Numbered from the stretch's first letter, positions 44,943 to 54,699 are shown. The stretch: 64,000 bases of DNA from Pleionea litopenaei (GCF_031198435.1 NZ_CP133548.1:4188001-4252000); one strand, 5' to 3'. The notes: generated from the sequence alone by a model not told the origin. Translations and numbers: made by a program.

Positions 44943-46475
44943 ATGAACACATTTCAATGGCCCAGCCAGCTAATCGATATGGCTGAGGAACTGGGTAAAC
45001 GTCGTACCGTCGATTTATTCGATGATGTTCGACCATCACAGTTGTCACAATCGCATGACGGCATCACGATTGATTTTTCTAAGAACAAAATCACTTCTGA
45101 CGTGGTAGATGAGTTATTGAACTTAGCGCAAGCACGTGGTCTTGAAGATAAGATAAAGTCTATGTTCAACGGCGAACGGATCAACACCACGGAAGATCGA
45201 GCTGTATTACACACGTTGCTACGCAGCTCTTCGAGTGAACTTACTGAATATGCTGACGTTCTAGCTGCGCGTGAAAAAGCTTCTCGTTTTGCCGAGCAGC
45301 TTCGTCAAAAGAAAGTCAGGGGAGCCACCGGGCAAACGATTGATACCATCATCAATATTGGCATCGGTGGATCAGACTTGGGGCCTCGATTATTATTAGA
45401 AGCTTTCGAGCACCATGTTCAGCCGAACTTAACGGTGCATTGCCTTAGCGATGTCGATTATCAACATATCGCGCAGTTATTAAATTCTGTCGACTTAGAG
45501 AAAACATTGTTTATTTTATGCTCGAAGTCATTCACCACTTGGGAAACACAAGCCAATGCTCAACTAGCCATTCAAGCGCTGAAACGAAAGGTCTCTGAAA
45601 CTGAGTGGGCAAAACATTTTGCGGGGGTTGCCGTCGATGAATCGGCAATGACTGCTTTTGGAATTCTTCCAGAGAGGCAATTTAAGATTTGGGATTTTAT
45701 TGGGGGGCGCTATTCAATTTGGTCTTCGGTGGGTTTGGTCGCAAGAATTGCACTCGGAAATGAGCGAGTCGATGAGTTCTTGAGCGGCGGAGAGGCGATG
45801 GATAAGCATTTTTGTAATGCACCGTTAAAGCAAAACTTACCCGTGCTGCTGGCTATGGTTCAAATATGGAACATTAATTTTTTGAAGCACTCTGTTTTTA
45901 TTACGCTGCCTTATCACCATAGCTTAGCTCGCTTTCCCGATTACCAACAGCAACTTGAAATGGAGTCAAACGGTAAGGCTGTTACCTTGCAAGGAGAGTC
46001 GCTCGACTATTCAACGTGTCCTTATTTGTTTGGCCAGCTCGGGCTGAACGCTCAGCATGCATTTATGCAACTGGTGCATCAAAGCCAACATAATAGCTAT
46101 CTTGAGTTTATTGCGGTGCCAGAAAAGGCTGTGTCTTTTGAAGACGATGTCGCTTTTCGCAGCTGTTTAGCGCAATCTCGAGCGTTGATGACGGGTACCG
46201 ATGAAACCGTTGACTCTGCGAAGCAGTGTCCTGGAGATCGACCGTCGACAACCATTGTGCTTGATGAAATGTCACCCTCAATGCTTGGTAAACTGATTGC
46301 CCTTTATGAGCATAAAGTTTTCGTACAAAGTGTTATATGGGGAATTAATGCATTTGATCAGTTTGGGGTCGAACTTGGCAAAAATATTGCGAAGAGTTTA
46401 ACCTATGCGAGTCATGATGACTCATCAGTCGATGCATCAACGCGAACCTTGATACGGCGGTTTTCTAAGTCGTAA
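44943..46475 (+). CDS. pgi: Glucose-6-phosphate isomerase
   Basis: 510 residues. NIGIGGSDLGPRLL, the SKSFTTWET phosphate loop, signature one GGRYSIWSSVGL and signature two VFVQSVIWGINAFDQFGVELGK region are all present. It is shorter than the 549-residue E. coli enzyme, like other compact Pgi proteins. It interconverts glucose-6-P and fructose-6-P, feeding ManC and sugar-nucleotide synthesis. Confidence 0.97.
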   Translation: MNTFQWPSQLIDMAEELGKRRTVDLFDDVRPSQLSQSHDGITIDFSKNKITSDVVDELLNLAQARGLEDKIKSMFNGERINTTEDRAVLHTLLRSSSSELTEYADVLAAREKASRFAEQLRQKKVRGATGQTIDTIINIGIGGSDLGPRLLLEAFEHHVQPNLTVHCLSDVDYQHIAQLLNSVDLEKTLFILCSKSFTTWETQANAQLAIQALKRKVSETEWAKHFAGVAVDESAMTAFGILPERQFKIWDFIGGRYSIWSSVGLVARIALGNERVDEFLSGGEAMDKHFCNAPLKQNLPVLLAMVQIWNINFLKHSVFITLPYHHSLARFPDYQQQLEMESNGKAVTLQGESLDYSTCPYLFGQLGLNAQHAFMQLVHQSQHNSYLEFIAVPEKAVSFEDDVAFRSCLAQSRALMTGTDETVDSAKQCPGDRPSTTIVLDEMSPSMLGKLIALYEHKVFVQSVIWGINAFDQFGVELGKNIAKSLTYASHDDSSVDASTRTLIRRFSKS

Positions 46476-46577
46476 TTCAATGGTGATCATAGATAGATTG
46501 TTCAAGTTGTTCGTCTATCTATGATCAGCTATGGATCCAATCAAGTTATCCTCAGTTCATTCGTAGCAGTGGCGCTG

Positions 46578-47162
46578 CTATTGTGAGCTTTCGTCTTTAT
46601 TTAGCTTAATCATCAATGGGGCAATGATGGCACCTGAAAGTGCTCCCCAGAGGTGAGAGTCTACGGCAACGCGCGCGTTAATCAGTGACTCTAAGGAAGC
46701 TGACCCACCATACATTTGTTCAAAGGTAAGTTTGCTAGCCACCGCAATTAATACCGCAATGGAAATAGCGCGATTGTATCTGAAATCAATCATTGCAAAC
46801 GTCACGATGATTCCATGTAGTGCTCCAGAGAGCCCGACATATCGTTGCATCTCGGGTGAAAATGCCAGTAGTAGGGACGTTGTGCCCAACATGGTAAGTA
46901 TTACCAGAAGAGGATGCCACTTCGGCTGGCACAGATCGTAGTAGAAATACCAGATAACCCATAACCCACCCATATTAAGTAATAGGTGGTAACCATTGGA
47001 GTGCAATAAATTTGCGGTGAGTAATCGCCAGGCTTCGCCATTTAAGATGGTGCTACGCTCAAAAATTAGCTGCTCGAGTAAGCTGTGTGGCAGCAGCGCA
47101 ACGAGTGCACAGATCAGTGTGATGAGAACTGGCGCGATAAAACGCTTAATTTTTGCTTTCAT
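46578..47162 (-). CDS. rrtA: Rhombosortase (rhomboid-family protease)
   Basis: 194 residues with about six membrane helices. Early GEAWRLLTANLLH and HLLLNMGGLWVIW, nucleophile S112 in VGLSGALHG, and histidine H170 in VDSHLWGALSGA. The compact size and the GEAWRLLT/LHSNGYHLLLN and SHLWGA patterns fit the rhombosortase subfamily, which processes proteins with a GlyGly-CTERM tail at the inner membrane. A general bacterial rhomboid is the alternative. No GlyGly-CTERM substrate was seen in the window. Confidence 0.8.
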   Translation of the reverse strand: MKAKIKRFIAPVLITLICALVALLPHSLLEQLIFERSTILNGEAWRLLTANLLHSNGYHLLLNMGGLWVIWYFYYDLCQPKWHPLLVILTMLGTTSLLLAFSPEMQRYVGLSGALHGIIVTFAMIDFRYNRAISIAVLIAVASKLTFEQMYGGSASLESLINARVAVDSHLWGALSGAIIAPLMIKLNKDESSQ

Positions 47163-47538
47163 AAATTGAAGAGTTTAACGTCTAAAGGTCGAGACTATAC
47201 CAGCAAATTGGAGCAAGCTCACAGACTGATTGTGTTTAATACTCACACTTTCAAAAACTTAGTTGGCTTTATCAACAGGCTCATTGCGCCGCAGATACCC
47301 TGGAATTTTAAGCAGTTAGATGTACTTCACTCATTTAGATGTATTTCATGCAATTAAAATGGGCTGATTCGTTATTCTTAGTTTGCTAGCGAAAGACGTG
47401 TGGATTTTAGATATGGATGCTAAAGGCGACAGACTCAGATTGTCTTGAAATAATTCGGTCCTGAACATAAATAGGATCTGAAAATAATTGATCTGAAAAT
47501 AACTAACGGCTGTAAATAATTCGGGCCTGAAAACAAAA
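47163..47538. other. AT-rich intergenic region with degenerate repeats
   Basis: No gene is recognised. From about 47447 to 47530 the text repeats variants of (GAT/GGC)CTGAAAATAAT: five or six imperfect copies, ending at the tRNA terminator. An open frame on the plus strand at 47085-47357 mostly shadows the rhombosortase. Confidence 0.5.
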
Positions 47539-47560
47539 AAAGGCCGCTTGCGCGGCCTTT
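47539..47560 (-). terminator. Terminator of tRNA-Asn
   Basis: Nine-base perfect stem, AAAGGCCGC (47539-47547) and GCGGCCTTT (47552-47560), with a four-base loop. On the minus strand a run of T follows. Confidence 0.85.
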
Positions 47561-47567
47561 CAGTATT

Positions 47568-47644
47568 TGGCTCCCCCTCCCCGATTTGAACGGGGGACCT
47601 GCGGATTAACAGTCCGTCGCTCTAACCAGCTGAGCTAAGGGGGA
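47568..47644 (-). tRNA. tRNA-Asn (GTT)
   Basis: Read on the minus strand: acceptor TCCCCCT pairing with AGGGGGA, D-arm TAGCTCAGCTGGTTAGAGC, anticodon loop CTGTTAATC with anticodon GTT, T-arm with GTTCAAATC, and an encoded CCA end. Confidence 0.97.
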
Positions 47645-47676
47645 ATAATCCCGTCCCTCTCGGAACGGAGCGCAAT

Positions 47677-47703
47677 ATTATAAGAACAAATCGTAAGGGT
47701 CAA
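47677..47703 (-). promoter_or_regulatory. Probable promoter of tRNA-Asn
   Basis: Minus strand TTGACC (47703-47698), 15-base spacer, TATAAT (47682-47677), then a GC-containing discriminator (ATTGCGCTCCG) typical of stable-RNA promoters. The spacer is short. Confidence 0.5.
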
Positions 47704-47869
47704 CACTCAAATCCCGAAAAAGTTAAAAAAAACTAAAATTGGACAGCGAATCACCAAAGATGCTTGGAATTTGTTCATGAAATCACTGACTTAAGCCCTC
47801 AGTGACTCGCAGATAACCGTTGCCTTCGATATAATTTACCTCTATTTCGGCCTCAACGTTGGAAATTTC

Positions 47870-49870
47870 ATGTCGCAAAGCTTTAAGATCAACACGCCCT
47901 TTGCTCCAGCTGGGGACCAGCCAAAAGCCATAGAGCTCTTGTTAGAAGGGCTCGACGATGGTTTATCGCACCAAACCCTACTCGGGGTGACCGGTTCAGG
48001 TAAGACTTATACCATGGCCAATGTGATTGCTCGATCTCAGCGCCCCACATTGATTATGGCCCCGAACAAAACCTTGGCTGCGCAACTCTACGGAGAAATG
48101 AAAGAGTTTTTCCCGAATAATGCCGTGGAATATTTCGTGTCTTATTATGATTACTATCAGCCGGAAGCCTATGTGCCGACAACGGATACATTTATCGAAA
48201 AAGATGCTTCGATCAATGATCACATTGAGCAGATGCGCTTGTCTGCAACACGAGCTTTACTAGAGCGCAGAGACGCCATTATTGTGGCATCGGTTTCTGC
48301 CATTTACGGTTTGGGCGATCCTAAGAAATTCCATTCGATGGTGATGCACTTAAAGGTTGGCGACGAAATTGATCAACGCGGTGTGTTACGCCGACTGGCT
48401 GAACTTCAGTACACGCGAAACGATCTTGAACTGCAGCGAGCGACCTACCGAGTTCGCGGTGATGTGATTGATGTATTTCCGGCAGAATCTGAGCGTGATG
48501 CCATAAGAGTCGAGCTATTTGACGAAGAAATTGAGTCAATCAGCCAGTTTGATCCGCTAACGGGAGAGGTAATTAAGAAACTTACCCGAGCAACTATTTT
48601 TCCTAAGAGCCACTATGTTACTGGTCGGCAAACCGTCTTAGATGCTATTGAATCGATCAAAGATGAGTTAAAACATCGGCTTACTTTCTATGAAAAAGAA
48701 CACAAACTTATTGAGGCGCAACGGATTGAACAGCGAGTGAAGTTTGACATTGAGATGATGATGGAACTTGGCTATTGCTCGGGGATCGAGAATTATTCTC
48801 GCTATTTATCGGGCCGTGCCGAGGGCGAAGCGCCGCCTACCTTGATTGACTATCTACCGGATGATGCCTTGTTGATCATCGATGAATCTCACGTCACGGT
48901 TCCGCAAATTGGAGCCATGTTTAAAGGCGATCGATCGCGTAAAGAAACCTTGGTTAATTATGGCTTTCGATTGCCGTCTGCGTTGGATAATCGGCCGTTG
49001 AAGTTTGAAGAGTTTGAACGCCTTGCTCCGCAGACTATTTTCGTGTCGGCAACGCCTGCAAATTATGAACAAGAACATTCCGGACAAATTGTTGAGCAAG
49101 TTGTTCGACCAACCGGACTACTCGACCCGCAAGTCGAAGTGAGGCCGGTATCGACTCAAGTCGATGACTTAATGTCTGAAATTCATCTGCGAATAGAACA
49201 GGGCGAGCGAGTATTAGTCACCACGTTAACCAAACGAATGTCAGAAGACCTCACCGATTACTTAATGGAACACGATATTAAAGTTCGATATTTACACTCT
49301 GATATCGACACAGTTGAGCGAATGGAAATTATCCGTGATTTGCGTTTGGGAGAGTTTGATGTGTTAGTCGGTATTAACTTATTGCGCGAGGGATTAGACA
49401 TGCCCGAGGTGTCACTTGTTGCGATTTTAGATGCTGATAAAGAAGGTTTTTTACGTTCCGAGCGATCACTGATACAAACCATCGGTCGTGCCGCTAGAAA
49501 CCTTAACGGTAAAGCCATCTTATACGGTGACCGCATCACTAAATCGATGCAAAAAGCCATCGATGAAAACAATCGCCGTCGTGAAGTTCAGCAGGCCTTT
49601 AATGAAGCCAATGGAATAACGCCACAAAGTGTTAAACGTGCCATTGCCGATGTGATGGAGCTGGGAGGACCAAGCAAACAAGGCAAGGTTCGGTTAGCGA
49701 AAGTTTCAGACAAAAAGGGTAAATATCAAGCGTTAACACCGGCGCAAGCGGAAAAAGAAATTCAGCAGCTCGAAAAAGAGATGATGAATTGTGCTAAGAA
49801 TTTAGAGTTTGAAGAAGCCGCGAAGATTCGTGATAGAATTAATAGCATTCGAGATCAAGCTTATCGATAA
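47870..49870 (+). CDS. uvrB: UvrABC excision nuclease subunit B
   Basis: 666 residues. Walker A GVTGSGKT (39-46), the beta-hairpin [18 protein letters not shown], helicase motifs VSATPANYE and IGRAARN, and the C-terminal UVR domain ending [13 protein letters not shown]. Nucleotide excision repair, acting with UvrA and UvrC. A TATAAT at 47830-47835 lies in the upstream region without a clear -35; I saw no LexA box. Confidence 0.98.
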   Translation: MSQSFKINTPFAPAGDQPKAIELLLEGLDDGLSHQTLLGVTGSGKTYTMANVIARSQRPTLIMAPNKTLAAQLYGEMKEFFPNNAVEYFVSYYDYYQPEAYVPTTDTFIEKDASINDHIEQMRLSATRALLERRDAIIVASVSAIYGLGDPKKFHSMVMHLKVGDEIDQRGVLRRLAELQYTRNDLELQRATYRVRGDVIDVFPAESERDAIRVELFDEEIESISQFDPLTGEVIKKLTRATIFPKSHYVTGRQTVLDAIESIKDELKHRLTFYEKEHKLIEAQRIEQRVKFDIEMMMELGYCSGIENYSRYLSGRAEGEAPPTLIDYLPDDALLIIDESHVTVPQIGAMFKGDRSRKETLVNYGFRLPSALDNRPLKFEEFERLAPQTIFVSATPANYEQEHSGQIVEQVVRPTGLLDPQVEVRPVSTQVDDLMSEIHLRIEQGERVLVTTLTKRMSEDLTDYLMEHDIKVRYLHSDIDTVERMEIIRDLRLGEFDVLVGINLLREGLDMPEVSLVAILDADKEGFLRSERSLIQTIGRAARNLNGKAILYGDRITKSMQKAIDENNRRREVQQAFNEANGITPQSVKRAIADVMELGGPSKQGKVRLAKVSDKKGKYQALTPAQAEKEIQQLEKEMMNCAKNLEFEEAAKIRDRINSIRDQAYR

Positions 49871-49954
49871 TTAGGCAATTCGCGCAACGACAAGTGCGAT
49901 GCTTATATTGATAATCGAAGGTTAACAATGAAACGGTAAAGGATATCAAGGACG

Positions 49955-50971
49955 ATGAGTAAAGTATTAGTGACCGGTGGAACAGGATATATCGGAAGCC
50001 ACACGGTTTGTCAGCTTCTACAGCAAGGACACGATGTTTTAATTTTGGATAATTTAAGCAATTCAAGTCTGGCTGTGCTTGAGCGAATCGAAGAAATTAC
50101 TAATCAAAAGCCTGAATTTGTTGAGGGTGATATACGAGATAAATCTTTGCTCAACTCGATTTTTTCTCAGCATGATATTCAGTCAGTCGTCCATTTTGCC
50201 GGACTTAAAGCGGTGGGAGAATCTAATGAAATTCCGCTGACTTATTATGACAACAATGTCAGTGGCACCATTACCTTATGTCAGGTGATGGCTGAACACG
50301 GCTGCAAGTCATTGGTGTTTTCTTCTTCCGCTACCGTTTATGGCGATCCGGCTTCCGTACCCATCACCGAAAGTTTTCCGACCAGCACCACCAATCCATA
50401 CGGTGCAAGTAAGTTGATGGTTGAAAATATTTTGAAAGATCTGCAAGCCTCTGATCCTGCGTGGACGATTGTATTGCTTCGTTATTTCAACCCAGTTGGC
50501 GCTCATCAAAGCGGCTTAATTGGCGAAGATCCGGCAGGAATTCCGAATAATTTATTACCCTATGTCACTCAAGTCGCGGTCGGCAAGCTGGCTCAGTTAT
50601 CTGTGTTTGGAGATGATTACCCAACGCCAGATGGTACGGGGGTGCGGGACTATATTCATGTCGAAGATTTAGCTGCAGCGCACGTCAATGCCGTTTCGCG
50701 TCTAGAGAACTTTTCTGGAACATGTACATTCAATCTAGGTACAGGTAACGGATATTCGGTTCTGGATATTATCAAAGAGTTTGAAGCCGTTACCGGAAAG
50801 AAAGTACCTTATCAAGTTATTGAGCGGCGAGCAGGTGATATCGCTGAATGTTGGGCGGATCCATCACTGGCCAATAGAGAACTTGAATGGAAAGCCACTC
50901 GAGGCCTAGAAGAAATGCTCGCCGATGCTTGGCGGTGGCAATCGCAAAACCCCAATGGCTATAGAGATTAA
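49955..50971 (+). CDS. galE: UDP-glucose 4-epimerase
   Basis: 338 residues of the extended SDR type. GGTGYIGSH near the start, HFAGLKAVGES, FSSSATVYGDP with the catalytic Ser/Thr, YGASK with the catalytic Tyr and Lys, and RYFNPVGAH. It aligns end to end with E. coli GalE. It supplies UDP-galactose for surface polysaccharide. ATG at 49955 has AAGGACG in front. Confidence 0.96.
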   Translation: MSKVLVTGGTGYIGSHTVCQLLQQGHDVLILDNLSNSSLAVLERIEEITNQKPEFVEGDIRDKSLLNSIFSQHDIQSVVHFAGLKAVGESNEIPLTYYDNNVSGTITLCQVMAEHGCKSLVFSSSATVYGDPASVPITESFPTSTTNPYGASKLMVENILKDLQASDPAWTIVLLRYFNPVGAHQSGLIGEDPAGIPNNLLPYVTQVAVGKLAQLSVFGDDYPTPDGTGVRDYIHVEDLAAAHVNAVSRLENFSGTCTFNLGTGNGYSVLDIIKEFEAVTGKKVPYQVIERRAGDIAECWADPSLANRELEWKATRGLEEMLADAWRWQSQNPNGYRD

Positions 50972-50996
50972 ATACCCAAAAGCCTCAAAAAAGAGC

Positions 50997-51025
50997 TTGC
51001 AACGCCTAAAATGAGTGGGTAAGAT
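50997..51025 (+). promoter_or_regulatory. Promoter of tRNA-Val
   Basis: TTGCAA (50997-51002), exactly 17 bases, TAAGAT (51020-51025), followed by a GC-rich discriminator (ACGCGCCTC) as in stringently controlled stable-RNA genes. Confidence 0.7.
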
Positions 51026-51054
51026 ACGCGCCTCTTTTGAGAGTCCTTCTCAAT

Positions 51055-51131
51055 AGGCGCGTAGCTCAGTTGGTTAGAGCACCACCTTGACATGGTGGGG
51101 GTCGTTGGTTCGAATCCGATCGCGCCTACCA
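51055..51131 (+). tRNA. tRNA-Val (GAC)
   Basis: Acceptor AGGCGCG pairing with CGCGCCT, D-arm TAGCTCAGTTGGTTAGAGC, anticodon loop CTTGACATG with GAC, T-loop TTCGAATCC, encoded CCA at 51129-51131. The last 12 bases are repeated at 51288. Confidence 0.97.
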
Positions 51132-51346
51132 TTTTATCTCTTGCACAATCGTTCTCGGATGAGAACCAACGAAGTTGGTCGACAAAACTGTCTGGAACAG
51201 TTTTGAACGTCGGAGCTTGGCGACGACGGCCTGCTCGCAGGTCGAAGGCGGGACGCCGGAGATAATCCGATGAATTTTGTTAGAAAGTCGCGCCTACCAT
51301 TTTATCTCTTGCACAATCGTTCTCGGATGAGAACCAACGAAGTTGG
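51120..51346 (+). repeat. 59-bp direct repeat including the tRNA-Val 3' end
   Basis: Copy one 51120-51178 and copy two 51288-51346 are identical: TCGCGCCTACCA of the tRNA and 47 bases beyond it, ending AACGAAGTTGG. The 109 bases between them are rich in hairpins: AAAACTGT/ACAGTTTT at 51184-51204, CCTGC-TC-GCAGG at about 51230-51241, and GGCG-GGA-CGCC at about 51248. No protein is encoded. It could be a tandem duplication or the scar of an element that used the tRNA as attachment site. Confidence 0.85.
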
Positions 51347-51402
51347 GCTCCGATATCTTTTTGTACCTTGGTTTTAAGTTTAGCTTTTCTACCACTTGAT
51401 TC

Positions 51403-53103
51403 TGCAGGTTTCGCCTGCTGGCGACAGTCTTTTGTCAGGCGATACAAAAGACTGAAAAAAATCTGTGCTCCTGTGAGTCAGCCCTTGCGGGTATCCTGTG
51501 ACTTCTCATCTCTTGTTGCGCCATCGTCTACGCTCGTCCTGAGCGGAGCCGATTGACGCCGGCATCCATGCCGCCGTCCGCAGTCAAGATGTTCCGTCAC
51601 AGGCTGACTCAAAGTCGCGAAAGAATGCGTGCGATGTTGAGGTTGAGTAAAGCGACTGTGACGCAGCGAGTGACGATAGGCCTCGCGGTCATGAAACAAC
51701 AGGGACGTTGCTTCAAGTTCACTCGGCTCAGGAAGAGCCTAGTGAACGGTGACCGAAAGAGGGCTGTTGGCACTCGGTACCCGAAGGGCTAGTCATTGGA
51801 GCGGAGGGCATTTTGCCTTCTTTGGTGCTCCTGCCAAAGAAGGTCGCCGTCGGGCGAAATGCGATTTGAAACTTAAATGAAAGCGTTAATCCTTAATTGC
51901 AGGTTTCGCCTGCTGGCGACAGTCTTTTGTCAGGCGATACAAAAGACTGAAAAAAATCTGTGCTCCTGTGAGTCAGCCCTGCGGGTACCCTGTGACTTCA
52001 CATCTCTTGTTGCGCCATCGTCTACGCTCGTCCTGAGCGGAGCCGATTGACGCCGGCATCCATGCCGCCGTCCGCAGTCAATATGTTCAGTTACAGGCTG
52101 ACTCAAAGTCGCGAATCCCGTCGCCTTCTGTGTTCTCAACTTGATGTTTCCGAAGGGCCAGTCACTGGAGCGGAGGGCACTTTGCCTTCTTTGGTGCTCT
52201 TGCCAAAGAAGGTCGCCGTCGGGCGAAACGCGACTTTTAATTTAAACGCTGATCTTTGATTGCAGGTTTCGCCTGCTGGCGACGGCCTTTTGTCAGACGA
52301 TACAAAAGCCCGGAAAAAATCTGTGCTCCTGTGAGTCAGCCCTGCGGGTACCCTGTGTCTTCACATCTCTTGTTGCGCCATCGTCTACGCTCGTCCTGAG
52401 CGGAGCCGATTGACGCCGGCATCCATGCTGCCGTCCGCAGTCGAGATGTTCAGTCACAGGCTGACTCAAAGTCGCGGAAGAATGCGTTCTATGTTGAGGT
52501 TGAGTAAAGCGACTGTGACGCAGCGAGTGACGATAGACCTCGCGGTAATGAAGCAACAGGGAAGTTGCTTCAAGTTCGCTCGGCTCAGGAAGAGCCTAGT
52601 GAACGGTGACCGAAAGAGGGCTGTTGACACTCGGTACCCGAAGGGCTAGTCATTGGAGCGGAGGGCATTTTGCCTTCTTTGGTGCTCCTGCCAAAGAAGG
52701 TCGCCGTCGGGCGAAATGCGATTTGCAACTTAAATGTAAGCGCTAATCCTTAATTGCAGGTTTCGCCTGCTGGCGACAGTCTTTTGTCAGGCGATACAAA
52801 AGACTGAAAAAAATCTGTGCTCCTGTGAGTCAGCCTTTGCGGGTACCCTGTGTCTTCACATCTCTTGTTGCGCCATCGTCTACGCTCGTCCTGAGCGGAG
52901 CCGATTGACGCCGGCTTCCATGCCGCCGTCCGCAGTCGAGTTGTTCAGTCACAGGCTGACTCAAAGTCGCGGAAAACCATTGCGTTTTTGCTTACTTTTA
53001 TCGCTCGAGATAAAAGTGAGTCGCCTTCGGGCGAAACGCGATTTGCAACTTAAATGTAAGCGCTAATCCTTAATTGCAGGTTTCGCCTGCTGGCGACAGA
53101 CTT
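51403..53103 (+). repeat. Tandem array of long structured repeats (four units plus a fragment)
   Basis: Units begin with TGCAGGTTTCGCCTGCTGGCG at 51403, 51898, 52261, 52755 and 53075 (fragment). Lengths are 495, 363, 494 and 320 bases; units 1 and 3 are long, 2 and 4 lack internal segments. Each holds CAGTCTTTTGT with ACAAAAGACTG, the pair TGAGTCAGCC and GGCTGACTCA over about 120 bases, and a hairpin followed by TCGCC-GTCG-GGCGA near the end. Open frames on both strands here are overlapping, lack ribosome sites and repeat with the DNA, so I treat the array as non-coding. Confidence 0.9.
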
Positions 53104-53335
53104 TCGTGGCTCGGAACCCGAACTTACTCGCTCGTTCCTGTGTTTTCAAAAGCCCAGTAAAAATAACCACTCACTATTGCCAATTTAGATGTTTCTTTAA
53201 CCTTTGATTAATCAGTCACAATTCGAACCAAGAATACCCAGAGTTTGCTGCCAAATCAGAACTTTTGCTGATCACTGACTTCTAAGCGTGTCAGGTAATT
53301 ATGGGTGAATTAACCACCTATTATTTAAGACTTTG
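53104..53335. other. Spacer between repeat array and the MlaC-like gene
   Basis: No gene seen. AT content rises sharply after the array. The promoter listed next closes it. Confidence 0.5.
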
Positions 53336-53344
53336 TGGTACAAT
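53336..53344 (+). promoter_or_regulatory. Extended -10 promoter before the MlaC-like gene and rfaH
   Basis: TGG followed directly by TACAAT (53339-53344), 62 bases ahead of the ATG at 53407. No clear -35. Confidence 0.45.
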
Positions 53345-53406
53345 TCGCCGCAGTTTTAGAGACCGAAAATACCCGTCAGTCTCTCATTGATATAGACAGA
53401 GAACTT

Positions 53407-54084
53407 ATGCGTAATTTGATTCTAAAAACGTTGCTTCTTATATTGATTTTCACGCCTTCATTGTTGATTGCGGAGCAAACTCCGAAAGCCTTTTTTGATC
53501 AGCGTTTAAACGAAGTATTCTCAAAACTTCGGGAAAACCCTGAAAACTATAAAAATTTAGACACCTTAGTCCCGCTGGCTGAAGAGTACATTTTGAATCA
53601 CTGGGACATTGATGCAACCTTATTGGCTATGATAGGTCGAACCCATTGGGAGTCGATAGCATCTAATGACAAAGTAGCGTTGAACCAAGCTTTCCGAACC
53701 ACTATGTTGCGTTACTTCTTAGAAGCCTATTCGTATTATGATGGTCAACCGGTTGAGTTGACGGACGTTAGTCTCAACAAAGCTGAAGATAAAGGATGGC
53801 TAAGAATAAATATTGTGCTCGATTATGCTCCAGATATTCCTGTCGATATCAGCATCGCTAAAAAGGATGGCCAGTGGCTGTTTCGTGATATTCGTTTTCA
53901 AGGGATTCGTTACACCTATATGAAACGGGACTTTTATCAAGGAACAATCGAAGATAAGGGCGTGAGTGGACTGATTGATAGTTTGAATCAGAAGAATCTG
54001 CATTTTTTTCAGGTTTTAGAGCAAGCCACCGCGGCTAACCGTGCTGCTGAAGCTCACTCAGCCATCATTTCAAGCTCGAAGTAA
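53407..54084 (+). CDS. MlaC/Ttg2D-like periplasmic phospholipid-binding protein
   Basis: 225 residues with a signal peptide (LKTLLLILIFTPSLLIAEQ). The mature part follows the MlaC pattern: FFDQRLNEVFSKL, NLDTLVPLAEEYILNHWDI, FRTTMLRYFLEAYSYYDG, and a late KKDGQWLFRDIRFQGIRY. Such proteins shuttle lipids between membranes. The gene is isolated from any mla ABC genes and sits 11 bases before rfaH, so an envelope role linked to polysaccharide export is possible. The start at 53407 is chosen because it opens the signal peptide. Confidence 0.8.
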   Translation: MRNLILKTLLLILIFTPSLLIAEQTPKAFFDQRLNEVFSKLRENPENYKNLDTLVPLAEEYILNHWDIDATLLAMIGRTHWESIASNDKVALNQAFRTTMLRYFLEAYSYYDGQPVELTDVSLNKAEDKGWLRINIVLDYAPDIPVDISIAKKDGQWLFRDIRFQGIRYTYMKRDFYQGTIEDKGVSGLIDSLNQKNLHFFQVLEQATAANRAAEAHSAIISSSK

Positions 54085-54095
54085 AAGGAGCCCTT

Positions 54096-54617
54096 ATGGT
54101 CGAACAAGACTGTCAAGAGCGGCAATGGTTCCTCGTGGCGACGAAACCTAAACAAGAAACTCGAGCAATAGAGCACCTCCAAAACCAATCTTTAGACGTT
54201 TTTGCTCCTCAATTGTTAGTTGAGAGAGTTAACCGTGGCAAAAGAGTTTGCCGAGAAGAGCCGATGTTTCCGGGGTATGTATTTGTGGCTAGCAGCAAAC
54301 ACCAGCCTGTTGCATCGGTGCGTTCGACGCGTGGTGTCCGTGACTACGTGCGCTTTAACGGACAGCCAGCAAAGGTTTCGCCCAAAGTCATCGAAGAAAT
54401 TCAGACCCGGGTTTCGAGTCGCGCTTCAAGCCAAACCGTTGACTCGCAATTACCAAAGGCGGGTGAAAAGGTACGTCTAGTGGACGGCCCCTTTGCAGGA
54501 ATCCAAGCAATCTTTGAGTCTCTCGACGGTGAAGAGAGAGTTATTTTACTGCTGAATATTTTAGGCAAGACTCAACGTTTATCTGTTAGCCTAAAAGAAG
54601 TAAGCACTAACCTTTAG
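54096..54617 (+). CDS. rfaH: Transcription antitermination protein RfaH
   Basis: 173 residues of the NusG/RfaH family. An N-terminal NGN domain (QWFLVATKPKQETRAIEHL, EPMFPGYVFV, VRSTRGVRDYVRF) and a C-terminal KOW-like region (GEKVRLVDGPFAGIQAIF) are present. RfaH loads onto RNA polymerase paused at an ops element and suppresses termination in long surface-polymer operons. An exact ops sequence lies 149 bases beyond its stop, in the leader of the next operon. AAAAGGAG precedes the ATG. Confidence 0.93.
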   Translation: MVEQDCQERQWFLVATKPKQETRAIEHLQNQSLDVFAPQLLVERVNRGKRVCREEPMFPGYVFVASSKHQPVASVRSTRGVRDYVRFNGQPAKVSPKVIEEIQTRVSSRASSQTVDSQLPKAGEKVRLVDGPFAGIQAIFESLDGEERVILLLNILGKTQRLSVSLKEVSTNL

Positions 54618-54699
54618 AGGCTCTATTTTCAAGGGTTAATTATTGAACAATGGTCGAGAAAATATTGAATTTTTCATTTCAAATTAAGTCGACTTTCTT

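Noticed and set aside
47085-47357. Plus-strand open frame after pgi
   Set aside because: Most of it lies antisense to the rhombosortase start, it has no ribosome site, and it resembles no known protein.
47783-47805. LexA (SOS) box before uvrB
   Set aside because: The dyad TCACTGA-N9-TCAGTGA does not match the CTGT-N8-ACAG consensus.
51478-52649. Several open frames of 60-90 codons on both strands in the repeat array
   Set aside because: They overlap each other in opposite directions, recur only because the DNA recurs, have no ribosome sites and resemble no protein family I know.
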